Origin: Stappia sp. | Lineage (GTDB): Bacteria; Pseudomonadota; Alphaproteobacteria; Rhizobiales; Stappiaceae | Reading direction: 5' to 3' | NCBI RefSeq assembly: GCF_040110915.1 | Contig: NZ_CP157793.1 | Coordinates: forward strand, 3,484,939 to 3,548,938 | Length of the DNA stretch: 64,000 nt | Part shown: in pieces, positions 25,625 through 33,816 of the stretch | How the letters are laid out: every line of letters begins with the position of its first letter | Position numbering within the stretch: the stretch's first letter is position 1 | Position numbers and translations under genes: made by a program | Notes under the pieces: generated by a model | Told to the model about the DNA's origin: nothing | Seen by the model: the letters and a program-made list of their open reading frames with translations, nothing else | The model's database searches: none

Positions 25625-26992
25625 ATGCCAATGTCCCGCAAGACCGTCCCGGCGACAGACATGGGCTGGCTCGCCCGCCGGTCGCTGAAGATCGGTCTGC
25701 TGTCCTTCGGCGGTCCGGCGGCGCAGATCGCGCTGATGCATCGCGAGTTCGTGGAAGACGGCGGCAAGGTCAGCGAGACACGGTTTCTCAACGCATTGAA
25801 CTACTGCATGCTCTTGCCCGGACCCGAAGCGCAGCAGCTCGCCACCTATTGCGGCTGGATCGTCGCCGGCGTGCGCGGCGGGCTGGTCTCGGGTCTGCTG
25901 TTCATCCTGCCGGGCGCGCTGGCGATGCTCGCCGTGTCGTTGCTTTACGTGACGCTGGGAAGCACCGGGATCGTCGCGAGCCTGTTCTACGGCATCAAGG
26001 CGGGCGTGCTGGCCATCGTGCTGCAGGCCCTCCTCCGCCTCGGGCGCCGCGCGCTGACCTCCGCCGGTGCCTGGGCGATCGCCCTCGCGGCCTTTCTGGC
26101 GCTCTTTCTGTTCGACCTCCCCTTTCCGATGGTGATCGTCGCGGCGGGGCTTGCCGGCGCGCTCGGGCTGGCCGCGCCGCCCCGCGCGGAGGCCGAACTG
26201 GAGGCCGCGCCGGACGCCGACCCGGCGCCGACACACTCCGACGGCCGCGCGCGCGGCGGCTGGCGCTCGGGGCTGGGCGCAAGTCTGCGCACGGTCGCGA
26301 TCGCGCTGCTCCTGTGGGGGCTTCCGGTCGCGCTCGCGGCTCTTGCACTCTCACCGCGGCACGTGCTGATCGACATCGCCGGTTTCTTCTCGACCATGGC
26401 GGTGGTCAGTTTCGGCGGCGCCTATGCGCTTTTGAGCTACATGGCGCAGGTCGCCGTCGAGACGCAAGGCTGGCTCGCCCCCGGCGAAATGCTCGACGGT
26501 CTCGGCCTTGCCGAGACGACGCCGGGGCCGCTGATCCTCGTCACCCAGTTCGTCGGCTTTCTCGGCGGCTTTCGCGATCCCGCGCCCTTCGATCCGCTGA
26601 TCGCCGGAACGCTCGCCGCCGCCATGACCACCTGGGTCACCTTTGCCCCCAGCTTCCTGTTCGTGCTGGCCGGCGCGCCGCATATCGACCGCATTCAGCA
26701 GGTGCGCTGGCTGTCGCGCATGCTCTCCGCGATCACGGCCGCCGTCGTCGGCACCATCCTCAACCTGTCGCTCTGGTTCGCGATCAACGTGCTGTTTCGC
26801 GAGGTCGGAACGCTGGAGCGCGCAGGCCTTTCCGCCCCGCTGCCGGTGCCCGCAAGCCTCGACCCCTGGATTGCCGGCCTCGCCGGCCTGGCGGCCGTGC
26901 TGCTCTTCGTCCTGAAACGCGGCGTCGCGGAGGTGGTGCTCGTCACCGCGCTCGCCGGGGTCGTGCTCAAGCTTTCGGGCGTGGCGGGCTGA
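25625..26992 (+). CDS. chrA: Chromate transporter ChrA, two-domain type
   Basis: A 455-residue inner-membrane chromate efflux family protein with both CHR domains: the first starts SLKIGLLSFGGPAAQIALMH and contains NYCMLLPGPEAQQLATYCGW; the second starts GFFSTMAVVSFGGAYALLSY and contains GLAETTPGPLILVTQFVGFL. The paired FGGP/FGGA and PGP motifs are diagnostic. GGAG lies 7 nt upstream of the start; an ATG at 25631 is an alternative. Some ChrA proteins confer chromate resistance, others move sulfate or unknown anions. No chrB regulator gene is nearby. Confidence 0.95.
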   Translation: MPMSRKTVPATDMGWLARRSLKIGLLSFGGPAAQIALMHREFVEDGGKVSETRFLNALNYCMLLPGPEAQQLATYCGWIVAGVRGGLVSGLLFILPGALAMLAVSLLYVTLGSTGIVASLFYGIKAGVLAIVLQALLRLGRRALTSAGAWAIALAAFLALFLFDLPFPMVIVAAGLAGALGLAAPPRAEAELEAAPDADPAPTHSDGRARGGWRSGLGASLRTVAIALLLWGLPVALAALALSPRHVLIDIAGFFSTMAVVSFGGAYALLSYMAQVAVETQGWLAPGEMLDGLGLAETTPGPLILVTQFVGFLGGFRDPAPFDPLIAGTLAAAMTTWVTFAPSFLFVLAGAPHIDRIQQVRWLSRMLSAITAAVVGTILNLSLWFAINVLFREVGTLERAGLSAPLPVPASLDPWIAGLAGLAAVLLFVLKRGVAEVVLVTALAGVVLKLSGVAG

Positions 26993-27164
26993 CGGGCCGC
27001 CGGTGGCGGTGCTTGCAAAGCCCGTCCGTTAGCCGGCAGAAGGGCATGTCCGGCAGGGGCCGGAATCCTGCCAGAACAAGTGTCTTCAAAAACAGTGTGA
27101 TGGACGCAATATCGGCCACAGCGCGCGCGGCGCTGCGATGCAGGGCGCGCCCGGCCCGCCGCGG

Positions 27165-27644
27165 TCAGTCCCCGTCGCCGCCCTCGGCCTCGTCCCCGTC
27201 GACATCGTCGACGACGCGCGATCCCAGGTTCTTCTCGACCTGACGCAGCAGCTTGCGCAGCTTCTTGCGGTCCTTGTCGTCGAGCCCGGCGAGCGCCTCG
27301 CGCTCCAGCCGCTTCCAGGACTTGTCGATCGTCTCGACCAGCGCCCGCCCCTCGTCGGTGAGAAAGACGCGTGCGAGCCGGCCGTCCGCTTCCGACGTCG
27401 CCCGGCGCACCACGCCCTGCGCGGAGAGCCGCGTGACCATCTTCGTCACCGTCGGCGGCTGCACCGACAGCGCGGCAGCCAGCTGGCTCATGGTCTGACC
27501 GTCCACGTCGGCAAGGATCTTGAGCACGGATTCCTGCCCCGGATGGAGACCGATCCGGGCGAGATGCGTGCCCGCGCGCGCACGATGCGCCTTGGCGGTC
27601 TGGGCCAGGCGAAAGGTCACGCTCTTTTTGTAGTTGAATGCCAT
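27165..27644 (-). CDS. MarR-family transcriptional regulator
   Basis: A 159-residue winged-helix regulator (LHPGQESVLKILADVDGQTM, HTH TMSQLAAALSVQPPTVTKMV, wing with RRATSEADGRLARVFLTDEG). The acidic tail (VDDVDGDEAEGGDGD) is unusual and may be flexible. MarR proteins commonly regulate stress and efflux functions; the adjacent chromate transporter (convergent) and quinone-reductase-like genes (same strand, upstream) are candidate targets, but no operator was identified. The next gene upstream ends 217 bp away, so it has its own promoter. Confidence 0.9.
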   Translation of the reverse strand: MAFNYKKSVTFRLAQTAKAHRARAGTHLARIGLHPGQESVLKILADVDGQTMSQLAAALSVQPPTVTKMVTRLSAQGVVRRATSEADGRLARVFLTDEGRALVETIDKSWKRLEREALAGLDDKDRKKLRKLLRQVEKNLGSRVVDDVDGDEAEGGDGD

Positions 27645-27861
27645 GTCAGGACTTCTAATGCCGGCAAATGACCGCTTGATGACAGGACCTTACGGCGGAC
27701 GGTTGGGCGGTCTTCTGAACGCGGCCGGGTCGGGTCGAACGCCGTCAACCGTCGTGCACATCTTTGAAAATATCACGCACGTTCCTGAATAGAAACGAAA
27801 AAGCCCTTTCCCGACCTAAGCACTTATTGCAGGGAGAGAGCCCGAAGGCGGCAAAGGAGTG

Positions 27862-28449
27862 TCAGAAGTCGGCGAGCTTGCGCTCGACCCTGTCGAGAAA
27901 CCGGGCCCGCGACTGCGCGGTGGAACTGTCCATGTCGTAATGCGCCAGGTAGCGCGTGCGGCAGCGCGGCGCGCAGAGCGCGCGGATGCCGCGCAGGATC
28001 GTCTTGCGGCCCGGCTCGCCCATCATCTTGGAGACGAACCAGGAGGCACCGCAGGTCGTCACCACCGCGATCTTGCGGATGTGCTGCATGCGCGGGCGCA
28101 TCGGGCTGGTCGCGGTCGGGATCTCGAAGGTGACATGCGGCACCCACACCCGATCGAGATAGCCCTTGAGCATCGCCGGAAGGCCGAACCACCAGGTCGG
28201 ATAGACGAAGACCAGAGCCTCCGCCCAGGTCAGGTCCGCGACATGATCGGCCACCGGGATCTGATTGAGCGCTTCGTCGTGATAGTGCCGCCACTCCGCC
28301 TCGCCCATGACCGGATCGAAGCCGGCGGCGTAGAGATCCGTCACGCGCAGCTCGTGGCCGGCCGCCGCGAGCGTCGCTTCCGCACGCGCGGCGACAGCTG
28401 CGCCGTAGCTCGTGGGGCACGGATGGCATTTGACCAGAAGAATGCGCAT
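27862..28449 (-). CDS. Flavodoxin-fold NAD(P)H:quinone oxidoreductase (paralog 1)
   Basis: A 195-residue cytoplasmic flavoprotein of the NQO1/MdaB-like family. It starts MRILLVKCHPCPTSYGAAVA (FMN/FAD phosphate loop), with WAEALVFVYPTWWFGLPAMLKGYLDRVW as core motif (quoted in two parts: VFVYPTWWFGLPAM and LKGYLDRVW). The residues around TTCGAS near the middle form the isoalloxazine contact. Two-electron reduction of quinones or nitro compounds is typical. A second, related copy lies upstream at 28570-29151, separated only by a 107-bp repeat element whose end is 18 bp before this start; the element may therefore carry its promoter or leader. Confidence 0.88.
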   Translation of the reverse strand: MRILLVKCHPCPTSYGAAVAARAEATLAAAGHELRVTDLYAAGFDPVMGEAEWRHYHDEALNQIPVADHVADLTWAEALVFVYPTWWFGLPAMLKGYLDRVWVPHVTFEIPTATSPMRPRMQHIRKIAVVTTCGASWFVSKMMGEPGRKTILRGIRALCAPRCRTRYLAHYDMDSSTAQSRARFLDRVERKLADF

Positions 28450-28466
28450 GCGGGGGTCGGCTCCTC

Positions 28467-28573
28467 CTAGAGCAATTTCAGCAAGAGCTGGAGACGTATG
28501 CGCTCGCGAAACTGCGTAAAAACAAAGGCATGGAGCATTTCGAGTGATCCGGCTTTCACGAGAAATGCTCTAG
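28467..28573. repeat. 107-bp intergenic inverted-repeat element, copy 1
   Basis: Begins CTAGAGCAATTTC and ends GAAATGCTCTAG, so the ends are inverted repeats. An internal GAGCATTTCGAGTG pairs with the terminal CACGAGAAATGCTC to form a long hairpin at the right end. It matches copy 2 (40675-40781) at 92 of 107 positions with no gap. The terminal CTA (28570-28572), read on the minus strand, is the TAG stop of the quinone-reductase-like gene at 28570-29151. It is probably a MITE-like or RIME-like element common in Hyphomicrobiales; family assignment is inferred. Confidence 0.85.
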
Positions 28574-29151
28574 AAACGGGCAAGCGTGTCGCGCACGCGG
28601 GTCACGAAGGCGGTCCGCCGCGCCGCATCGGCCCGGTTCATGTCGTAGAGCGCGAGGTAGGACGCGCGGGCGAACGGCGCGACCAGCCCCCTCAGGACAC
28701 GGCGGAAGAGCTTGCGCGGCGGATCGCCGGCGAGCATCGCCCGGAACCGGCTGCCGCCATAGGTCGTGACGGCCGCGATCCGGTGAATGTGCCTGAGGTT
28801 CGGCACCACCTTGCCGTTCTTCATGCGAAACGACACGCCCGGCAGGAAGACCCGGTCGAAGTACCCCTTGAGAATGGCCGGATAGCCGAAGTTCCAGACC
28901 GGATAGACGAGCACCAGCGCCTCGGCGCGCAGGAGCTGCTCGACCTCCCGCGCGACCGGCTCCCGGTTCGTCTCCACGTCATGGTAGCCGCGCCGCTCCG
29001 CGGCACTCAGCACGGGGTCGAACCCGCAGGCATAGAGGTCGAGCACCTCGACCTCATGCCCGGCGCCGACGAGCGCGGCCAGCGCGACATCCTTGAGCGC
29101 GGCGTTGAAGCTGTCCTCCAGCGGATGGGCGTGGATCAGGAGAACGCGCAT
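28570..29151 (-). CDS. Flavodoxin-fold NAD(P)H:quinone oxidoreductase (paralog 2)
   Basis: A 193-residue paralog of the 27862-28449 protein. The same motifs recur: MRVLLIHAHPLEDSFNAALK, VFVYP-like LVLVYPVWNFGYPAILKGYF, and AVTTYGGSRFRAM. Both end in an analogous RF-D/ARF sequence, so they are probably a tandem duplication that later diverged. The stop codon TAG is the last three bases of the adjacent 107-bp repeat, so the repeat insertion defined the current C-terminus (LARF). Reaction: FMN/FAD-dependent reduction of quinones or related electrophiles, inferred from family. Confidence 0.88.
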   Translation of the reverse strand: MRVLLIHAHPLEDSFNAALKDVALAALVGAGHEVEVLDLYACGFDPVLSAAERRGYHDVETNREPVAREVEQLLRAEALVLVYPVWNFGYPAILKGYFDRVFLPGVSFRMKNGKVVPNLRHIHRIAAVTTYGGSRFRAMLAGDPPRKLFRRVLRGLVAPFARASYLALYDMNRADAARRTAFVTRVRDTLARF

Positions 29152-29229
29152 GGCCGCCCCCGCTCCGCCGGCCGCCCGCCGCCGCTTGCCCGATATCCGT
29201 GCCCCCGCGCCGGTGTCATGGCGCGGGCC

Positions 29230-30630
29230 TTAAGACGCGAGCCCTGGGAACAGGTACGTCTGACGGGAGGAGAAGTCGAAGTCGGGGTTCTCCCAGGCGA
29301 TCATCTTGCCGGGATTGAGCAGCCCCTTGGGATCGGCTTCCTTCTTGAAGGCGAGCTGCACCTCGTCGGTCTGCTTCATGCCGCCTTCCTCCAGCGTGTA
29401 GCGGTGCGGATTGAAGATCGGGCAGCCGTGCTCCTCGTGGATGCGCATGATCTCCTCCAGCCGCTCCTCGGTGGTGTAGCGCACCACCGGCAGGCCGAAG
29501 CAGGTCACCTTGCCGTCGAAACGCACGAACTCGAGATGGCCGACGACCTCGTCGCCGAACAGCTCGGCCAGTTGCACCGCCTTGCGGATGTGATCGGGGA
29601 AGGGATAGAGCACCTGCAGATAGGTGATCGTCGGATCGACCCGCAGCCCGCGCAAGGTGGTGTGGTTCCAGGTGAGCTCGCTCACCGGCGGCAGCGTCTT
29701 GCGGTCCTCCTCCGACGCCCGGTCGGAGCGGTAGAGCACCGTCGCATCGGCATACCGGCCGCAGAAGGCGGCGAAGGCATCCATCGCGAAGGGTGCCACC
29801 AGGATCGCGCAGACCGACTGGTTGGAATGCAGATACTTGCGGTGCCTCAGGAAATAGTCGTAGGGCAGAGGCGCGGCGATCGGCGCGATCTCCTTCGTCA
29901 GCAGCCCGTCCTGATTGGCCAGCGCGTCGCCGAAGCGCGCGGCATCCGCGAAACTGTCGAAACCGACCAGCACGTCGACCCAGTCGTAGGCCGCCGTCAG
30001 CGGCATCTCGACCTCGGTGATGATGCCGTTGGTGCCATAGGCGTGGCTGACCTTGTGCAGATCCTCACCGCTCATCTCCAGCACCCGCGGCTCTTCCTCC
30101 ATGGTGACGACGCGCAACTTGAGGATATTGCCGAAATCGCGCAAGCCCCCCCAGTTGATCGACCCGATGCCGCCCGACCCGCCGGCGATGAAGCCGCCGA
30201 TGGTCGCCGTGCGGGAGGTGGAAGGATGCATCCGCAGTTCCTGGCCGGACTTGCGCGCCGCCTCGTCGATGGTCGCGATGATCGCGCCGGCCTCGGCGCG
30301 CACGGCGCCGGTCGAGATCTCCAGCACCTGGTTCATCTCCGCGAGATTGAGCACCACGCCCCCGGACAGCGGCATCGCCTGCCCGTAGTTGCCGGTGCCC
30401 GCCCCGCGCGTCGTCACGGGGATGTCGCGCGCATAGCACGCCTTGAGGACGCGGATGACCTCCGCCTCGCTGCGCACGGTGACGACCAGATCGCCCGTCA
30501 CCTCCTCGAGCTGGCGCTTGAGGATCGGCGAGTACCAGAAGAAATCCCGGCTCTTCTGGCGCACGATCTGCGGGTTGTCCTCGATCGCGAGGCCCTCGAG
30601 CTCGGCCTTCAACGCGGCAAGGTCTGTCAT
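29230..30630 (-). CDS. FAD-linked oxidase (VAO/GlcD-like family)
   Basis: A 466-residue flavoprotein. The PCMH-type FAD domain contains VTTRGAGTGNYGQAMPLSGG and MHPSTSRTATIGGFIAGGSG, with NWGGLRDFGNIL following; the C-terminus ends with NPGKMIAWENPDF, the typical GlcD-like close. Members oxidise hydroxy acids or other small alcohols and amines. Its ATG overlaps the amidohydrolase TGA (ATGA at 30627-30630), so the two are made together, and it is the last gene of an importer operon for a probable nitrogen heterocycle. The substrate is therefore likely a product of the amidohydrolase, an inference. Confidence 0.85.
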   Translation of the reverse strand: MTDLAALKAELEGLAIEDNPQIVRQKSRDFFWYSPILKRQLEEVTGDLVVTVRSEAEVIRVLKACYARDIPVTTRGAGTGNYGQAMPLSGGVVLNLAEMNQVLEISTGAVRAEAGAIIATIDEAARKSGQELRMHPSTSRTATIGGFIAGGSGGIGSINWGGLRDFGNILKLRVVTMEEEPRVLEMSGEDLHKVSHAYGTNGIITEVEMPLTAAYDWVDVLVGFDSFADAARFGDALANQDGLLTKEIAPIAAPLPYDYFLRHRKYLHSNQSVCAILVAPFAMDAFAAFCGRYADATVLYRSDRASEEDRKTLPPVSELTWNHTTLRGLRVDPTITYLQVLYPFPDHIRKAVQLAELFGDEVVGHLEFVRFDGKVTCFGLPVVRYTTEERLEEIMRIHEEHGCPIFNPHRYTLEEGGMKQTDEVQLAFKKEADPKGLLNPGKMIAWENPDFDFSSRQTYLFPGLAS

Positions 30631-31961
30631 CTGTCATGCTCCATCAGGTCGTCGAGATCACGGTAGTCGGGAAGCGCGCGGGCGATCGCGCGGCCGGCGC
30701 GCAGCACCGTGCGCGGCCCCGAGGGGCGCGCGCCCAGTTCGTTCCAGTCGCGCGCGCGCAACAGCACCAGATCGGCCGGCAGGCCGACGTCGATGCGCCC
30801 GCGCGTCGGGTCGCCCATCAGGTCCGCCGGGGTCGTCGTCACGAGGCGCACCCAGTCGCCCACGGGCATGTCGAGATGCAGGATCCGCATCGCCTGGGTG
30901 AAGACCTCGATCATGTCGAGATCGCCATAGGCGTAGAAGGGATCGCGCGTGTTGTCGGAGGCCACCGCGACCGGAATGCCGCGCGCGCGCATCTCGTGCA
31001 GCAGCGTCACCCCGCGCCAGCGCGGCGTGCGGCCCGGCTCCCGGTCCATCAGGAACATGTTGCACATCGGCAGGCTGACGACGCCGATGCCGGCGCGGGC
31101 CACGAGATCGAGCGTGCGGTCGACCGTGTCGGCGTCCTGGCGCGCCAGCGAACAGCAGTGCCCGCACACGATCCGGCCGGAAAAGCCGGTCTCCAGCGCG
31201 GTTTCGGCGATGCGACGCAGCGAATCGGCGCCCGGGTCGCCGGTCTCGTCCACATGGAAATCGAGGTCGAGCCCGCGCTCGGCGGCCGCGCGAAACATCT
31301 GCCTCAGATATCCGTCGAGCCCGTCGACCATGTAGGAGACGACCCCGAGCGTGCCGCCGCAGGCGGCCACCCGGTCCGCGATGCGCGGCAGATAGGCGGG
31401 ATCGGCCAGCCGCTCGATGCCGAACAGCGCCGAGCCCTGCAGGTCGACCCGATCCGCCCAGTCCCGGCGCAACTCGGTGAACACGTCCCAGGTGATCGTG
31501 TCGTGCGGCGGGATCGTGTCCAGATGGGTGCGCATCGCGACCGTGCCATGCGCATGGGCGCATTGCAGGGCGAAGCTCATGCGCCGGCGCAGATCGTCCG
31601 CCGACCAATGCGCGACGCGATCCGCCTGCGCCGCCTCGAGCGCGCTGGCGAAGGTTCCGTCCGGATTGGGCCGGCGCGGCCAGATGTGTCCCTTGTCGAG
31701 ATGGGTGTGCAGGTCGACCAGCCCGGGCAGCACCAGACCGCCGTCGAGATCGACCCGGGTCGCGCCCTCCGGCGCGGCAATCCCCGGCGGGCTGATGGAG
31801 GCGATCTCGCCCTGGTCGATCACGATGTCGGCGCGTCCGAGCCCCTCGCCCAGATGGTTCAGCATGCCGGCGGTCAACGCGCTCGGCACGGTCGCATTGG
31901 CGAGATGCACGGGCCCGGCCGGGGGGAAGGCGCCAGACAACATGTCGATCATCTCATGCAT
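30627..31961 (-). CDS. Cytosine-deaminase-like metal-dependent amidohydrolase
   Basis: A 444-residue amidohydrolase-superfamily enzyme. The metal site starts in LVDLHTHLDKGHIWPR, continues with HVDETGDPG and GHCCSLARQD, and ends in VASDNTRDPFY, the Asp that activates water in deaminases. This pattern (HTHLDK, GHCCS, SDNTRDP) matches the cytosine deaminase/COG0402-type group. It probably deaminates a pyrimidine or related heterocycle. Its 5' end overlaps the permease gene by 8 nt and its 3' end overlaps the FAD oxidase gene, so it sits in a tightly coupled importer operon. The start could also be the third codon ATG (31952). Confidence 0.87.
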   Translation of the reverse strand: MHEMIDMLSGAFPPAGPVHLANATVPSALTAGMLNHLGEGLGRADIVIDQGEIASISPPGIAAPEGATRVDLDGGLVLPGLVDLHTHLDKGHIWPRRPNPDGTFASALEAAQADRVAHWSADDLRRRMSFALQCAHAHGTVAMRTHLDTIPPHDTITWDVFTELRRDWADRVDLQGSALFGIERLADPAYLPRIADRVAACGGTLGVVSYMVDGLDGYLRQMFRAAAERGLDLDFHVDETGDPGADSLRRIAETALETGFSGRIVCGHCCSLARQDADTVDRTLDLVARAGIGVVSLPMCNMFLMDREPGRTPRWRGVTLLHEMRARGIPVAVASDNTRDPFYAYGDLDMIEVFTQAMRILHLDMPVGDWVRLVTTTPADLMGDPTRGRIDVGLPADLVLLRARDWNELGARPSGPRTVLRAGRAIARALPDYRDLDDLMEHDR

Positions 31962-32829
31962 CCCGCTTGACGGCGCTTTCGTGCCAGTGCCGCAGCATCA
32001 TGTGCGACACCACGCTGAGCGTCACGAAGATAACGATCCCCGTCAGGGAAATCAGCAGGATCGCGGCGAACATCCGTGGAATATTCAGCCGATAGCTCGC
32101 TTCCAGGATCTTGAAGGCGAGCCCGGAGCCCACCCCGCCGGTGCCGGCGACGAATTCCGCGACGATCGCCCCGATCAGCGACAGGCCGCCGGCGATCTTC
32201 AGCCCGCCCAGGAAATACGGCAGGGCGGCCGGCAGCCGCAGGTGCCACAGCGTCTGCCAGCGGCTGGCGCCATAGAGCTGGAACAGGCTGCGCAGATTGT
32301 GATCGGCGGAATTGAGCCCGAGCGTCGTGTTCGACAGGATCGGAAAGAAGGCGACGATCCAGGCGCAGATCAAAAGGCCGACGATCTTCGACGGCACATA
32401 GATGAAGATCAGCGGCGCGATCACGATCACCGGCGTGACCTGTAGGATCACCGCATAGGGGAAGAAGGACATCTCCACCCATTTCGACTGGGCGAAGAGC
32501 ACGGCGAGGCCGACGCCGCCGATGGTCGCGATGACGAGCGCGCCGAGCGTGATCTGCAAGGTGATGAGCAGCGCCGGCCACAGCGTCGACCAGTCCTGAA
32601 CGAGCGCCTGAAGAACCCGGTCGGGCCCCGGCAAAATGTAATGGGGCACCGCATAGGCATCGACATACCATTGCCACAGGCCGACCGTGGCCAGCATCAC
32701 CAGCGCCGGCAGCGCCCAGCGCGCGATGCGGTCGACCGCCGCACGGCGGGCCCTGGCCGCTTCCGTCGGATCGAGGGGCACCGCCTGCGATGCGGCGCTC
32801 TGCTCCTGCGTCTCCGGCATGGCACTCAT
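31954..32829 (-). CDS. ABC transporter permease (NMT1/SsuC-like nitrate/sulfonate/pyrimidine class)
   Basis: A 291-residue permease of the BPD-type family with six helices after a basic N-terminus. It has an EAA-loop region (LWHLRLPAALPYFLGGLKIA, GAIVAEFV) that docks on the ATPase. It belongs to the sulfonate/nitrate/hydroxymethylpyrimidine group. It is encoded 27 bp after the ATPase gene and overlaps the amidohydrolase gene. It forms the homodimeric membrane channel of the importer. Confidence 0.9.
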   Translation of the reverse strand: MSAMPETQEQSAASQAVPLDPTEAARARRAAVDRIARWALPALVMLATVGLWQWYVDAYAVPHYILPGPDRVLQALVQDWSTLWPALLITLQITLGALVIATIGGVGLAVLFAQSKWVEMSFFPYAVILQVTPVIVIAPLIFIYVPSKIVGLLICAWIVAFFPILSNTTLGLNSADHNLRSLFQLYGASRWQTLWHLRLPAALPYFLGGLKIAGGLSLIGAIVAEFVAGTGGVGSGLAFKILEASYRLNIPRMFAAILLISLTGIVIFVTLSVVSHMMLRHWHESAVKRDA

Positions 32830-32856
32830 TCGCCGCCCCCGTCCGTTTCCATTCCG

Positions 32857-33693
32857 CTACCCGCCGAGCCCCGCGCCGGCGGCCGCGCCTGAAGAGGTCG
32901 CCTCTTCACCGGTGCCCGCCGACATGGCCGCCTGCAACGCCTCCGAGGCCCGCCGACAATGGTCGGAATAGGCATGGGAGGTTCGGAAATCCTCGCCGCG
33001 CGGATAGGGCGCGTCAATCGCCAGATCCGCGACCACCCGTCCCGGGCGCGCCGCCATCACCACGATCCGGTTCGACAGGTAGACGCTTTCGAACACCGAA
33101 TGGGTGACGAAGACCACCGTCCAGCCGAACTCCTCCCAAAGCCGCAGAAGATCGTTGTTGAGACGGAACCGGGTGATTTCGTCGAGCGCGGCGAAGGGCT
33201 CGTCCATCAACAGGAGCTTGGGCTTGGTGACGAGCGCGCGGGCGATCGACACGCGCATCTTCATGCCGCCGGACAGTTCCCGCGGATAACTCTTCTCGAA
33301 GCCTTGAAGCCCGACCATCTCCAGCGCCGACATGACGTCGTCGCGCGCGCGGGTCGCCGACACGCCCTTCAGCTTCAGCGGCAGATGCACATTGGCGAAG
33401 ACCGTCGCCCAGGGCATCAGCGTCGGCTCCTGAAAGACGAAGCTGATGTCATGGTCCTTCTGGCCCGGGCGCTCGCCCGGCCAGATCAGGCGACCGGCGC
33501 TCGGGCTGGACAGCCCGGCGACGATCCTCAGCGCGGTCGACTTGCCGCATCCCGACGGCCCCAGCAGGCTGACGAACTGACCGCGACCGATGTCGAGAGA
33601 AAGATCCTTCAGGGCAACGGTCGCGTTGGAGAAGACCTTGGAAACCCCCTCCAGCCGCACCACGGGGGGCATGCCCCCGGTTCCAGTATCCAT
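32857..33693 (-). CDS. ABC transporter ATP-binding protein (SsuB/TauB/ThiZ-like)
   Basis: A 278-residue ATPase. The Walker A is in LLGPSGCGKSTALRIVAGLS, Q-loop in SFVFQEPTLMPW, signature motif is LSGGMKMRVSIARAL, Walker B is LLLMDEPFAALDE, and the switch His is in VVFVTHSVFESVYL. The signature has LSGGM-K-MRVS, the form seen in sulfonate/nitrate/pyrimidine importers. The start at 33693 directly precedes the conserved N-terminus; an upstream extension would run into the hairpin after the binding-protein gene. A Ser/Gly/Ala tail closes the protein. Second gene of the operon. Confidence 0.92.
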   Translation of the reverse strand: MDTGTGGMPPVVRLEGVSKVFSNATVALKDLSLDIGRGQFVSLLGPSGCGKSTALRIVAGLSSPSAGRLIWPGERPGQKDHDISFVFQEPTLMPWATVFANVHLPLKLKGVSATRARDDVMSALEMVGLQGFEKSYPRELSGGMKMRVSIARALVTKPKLLLMDEPFAALDEITRFRLNNDLLRLWEEFGWTVVFVTHSVFESVYLSNRIVVMAARPGRVVADLAIDAPYPRGEDFRTSHAYSDHCRRASEALQAAMSAGTGEEATSSGAAAGAGLGG

Positions 33694-33785
33694 TGTCCGC
33701 CTGCCCGTCCCCGCCTGCCCGCTCTTTGGCCGGACCGGTGGCCGGTCCGCCTGTCCGCCGTCGCCGTGTCCCGTCATGGTCGCCC

Positions 33786-33809
33786 GGGCCGGGCGCAACC
33801 GCCCGGCCC
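33786..33809 (-). terminator. Intercistronic hairpin after the NMT1-type binding-protein gene
   Basis: GGGCCGGGCG at 33786-33795 and its exact complement at 33800-33809 enclose a CAAC loop. It lies 7 bp after the binding-protein stop (33817) and 92 bp before the ATPase start. There is no U-tract. By position it resembles hairpins that protect the upstream binding-protein message. Confidence 0.6.
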
Positions 33810-33816
33810 CGGACCG

